Assembly: GCA_947171615.1 (NCBI GenBank)
Contig: CAMVYG010000125.1
Location: 1 to 6,637 of the forward strand
DNA length: 6,637 nt
Direction of reading: 5' to 3'
DNA from: an uncultured Clostridia bacterium
Lineage (GTDB): Bacteria > Bacillota > Clostridia > Oscillospirales > Acutalibacteraceae
Shown piece after piece: positions 5,868 through 6,637 of the stretch. The translations under genes and the position numbers were made by a program. Numbering within the stretch: the stretch's first letter is position 1; each line of letters begins with the position of its first letter. The notes under the pieces are model-generated. The model was not told where the DNA came from, searched no databases, and worked only from the letters and a program-made list of their open reading frames with translations.

Positions 5868-6637
5868 TTACATGACCCCCCCTTCGCCTAAAAGCTTCGC
5901 AATCTTATTTGCGGCAATCAGGAACACAAAGTTGATAATAGATTTGGAAAGTCCCATTGCCGTGCTGAAGCCGTAGTTCGGCTTGTTTTGGAAGGTCATG
6001 CGGTAAATGTATGTGTCGATGTTCTCCGCCGCATCCTTAACCACCGGATTGACCATATTCAATATCTGGTCGAAACCGTTGTTCATAATGCCGCCAAAGG
6101 CCAAAATAAGCAGGATCACAGCGGTCGGCTTAATGCCGGGCCAGGTTATGTACCGCATTTTGTGGAATCTGTTTGCACCGTCGACCTCTGCCGCTTCATA
6201 CAGCTCCGGGCTGATATTTGATATGGCGGCCAGATAAAGGATGGCGCTCCAGCCGGCTCCCTTCCAAACATTTGAGCCGTACAGCAGCGGACGGATCAGA
6301 TTGGCATTGGTAAGGAAATTATAAGCTTCGCCGCCGCATGCCCGAATGACCATATTGATAAAGCCGTCGGAAGCAAAAAGCGTTGTCATAAGGCCGCCGA
6401 TAATAACCCAGGAAAGGAAGTTCGGAAAGGTGTAAACCGTTTGCAGCACTTTTTTGTACCGCTTCCCCTTTAACTCGTTTAACAGAAGGGCAAGGATGAT
6501 AGGAGCCGGGAATCCGGTAACGATGTACCAAAATCCCATCCGGAACGTGTTAAAGAACGCGGCCCAGAACGCCTTCTGATCGATCATCATTGTAAAGTTC
6601 TTAAAAATAGGATCTGCCCACGGGCTTGCTGTAATAC
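5868..6637 (-). CDS. Carbohydrate ABC transporter permease, LplB/YtcO type (MalF-like), 5' end cut by window edge
   Basis: This is the second membrane subunit of the sugar importer. An ATG exists at 6590, but the frame stays open to the window edge and encodes ITASPWADPIFKNFT just before it. A short stretch like this ahead of AFWAAFFNTF is normal inside LplB proteins, which are about 290-320 aa, so the gene is truncated at its 5' end and lacks its first helix here. Counting from Met at 6590, visible family features are TGFPAPIILALLLNEL (25-40), VYTFPNFLSWVIIGGL (52-67), IRPLLYGSNVWKGAGW (99-114) and the EAA loop ELYEAAEVDGAN (129-140) followed by ITWPGIKP. The tail LLGEGGVM overlaps the ribosome binding site of the next gene. 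It is the most upstream visible gene of the operon, and the operon promoter must lie beyond the window. Confidence 0.93.
   Translation of the reverse strand, partial: ITASPWADPIFKNFTMMIDQKAFWAAFFNTFRMGFWYIVTGFPAPIILALLLNELKGKRYKKVLQTVYTFPNFLSWVIIGGLMTTLFASDGFINMVIRACGGEAYNFLTNANLIRPLLYGSNVWKGAGWSAILYLAAISNISPELYEAAEVDGANRFHKMRYITWPGIKPTAVILLILAFGGIMNNGFDQILNMVNPVVKDAAENIDTYIYRMTFQNKPNYGFSTAMGLSKSIINFVFLIAANKIAKLLGEGGVM
5876..5884 (-). promoter_or_regulatory. Poly-G Shine-Dalgarno for the LplC-type permease, inside the preceding gene
   Basis: AAGGGGGGG lies 9 nt before the ATG at 5866 and within the last codons (Glu-Gly-Gly-Val-Met) of the LplB-type gene. Stop and start are separated by one base (TAA A ATG), so ribosomes ending the first gene are positioned to start the second. 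The seven-G run is the longest G/C homopolymer I noticed. Confidence 0.7.

Noticed and set aside
5876..5882. Phase-variable poly-G tract at the permease junction
   Set aside because: Seven G is short for slippage, and an indel would alter only the last residues of one permease; its role as a Shine-Dalgarno explains it.
5868..6590. ATG at 6590 as the true start of the LplB-type permease
   Set aside because: The frame is open to the window edge and the upstream residues fit the family; starting at 6590 would delete the first transmembrane helix.

Overview
The window looks like part of a chromosome from a Gram-positive gut-type Bacillota, probably a clostridial lineage such as Oscillospirales. 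The basis is a lipoprotein solute-binding protein with an LAGC lipobox, AGGAGG-type ribosome binding sites, LplB/LplC-type sugar permeases without a dedicated ATPase, and moderate G+C. The genus cannot be read from the sequence.

Layout: positions 1-165 (+) hold the last 54 codons of an FtsX/MacB-like ABC permease that enters from the left and converges on everything else. A bidirectional-looking terminator hairpin lies at 261-300. The rest is a leftward (minus strand) carbohydrate operon, read from right to left: LplB-type permease (5868-6637, cut by the window edge), LplC/YtcP-type permease (4985-5866, one base after the previous stop), an extracellular sugar-binding lipoprotein (3302-4948), and a cytoplasmic GH2 beta-mannosidase-like enzyme (about 382-2976). 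The apparent ATG at 6590 is not the start of the LplB gene, because the frame stays open to the edge and encodes family-typical residues upstream of it.

How it works together (inference from families): the lipoprotein captures an oligosaccharide, the two permeases form the CUT1-type channel powered by a shared MsmX/MsmK-like ATPase encoded elsewhere, and the GH2 enzyme trims the imported sugar from its non-reducing end inside the cell. A beta-mannoside is the best single guess, but several active-site-region motifs differ from textbook beta-mannosidases.

The most unusual stretch is between the binding-protein gene and the glycosidase. A strong minus-strand-specific hairpin (3241-3279) closes the binding-protein message. 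It is followed by a ladder of eleven perfect inverted repeats (2961-3222), several abutting with no base between them, which runs right up to and into the glycosidase start region. The start codon there is ambiguous: a good Shine-Dalgarno sequence is separated from the first ATG by one of these hairpins, and a 16-codon ORF overlaps the second ATG. A second oddity is a +1-frame continuation after the glycosidase stop that ends just before the terminator.
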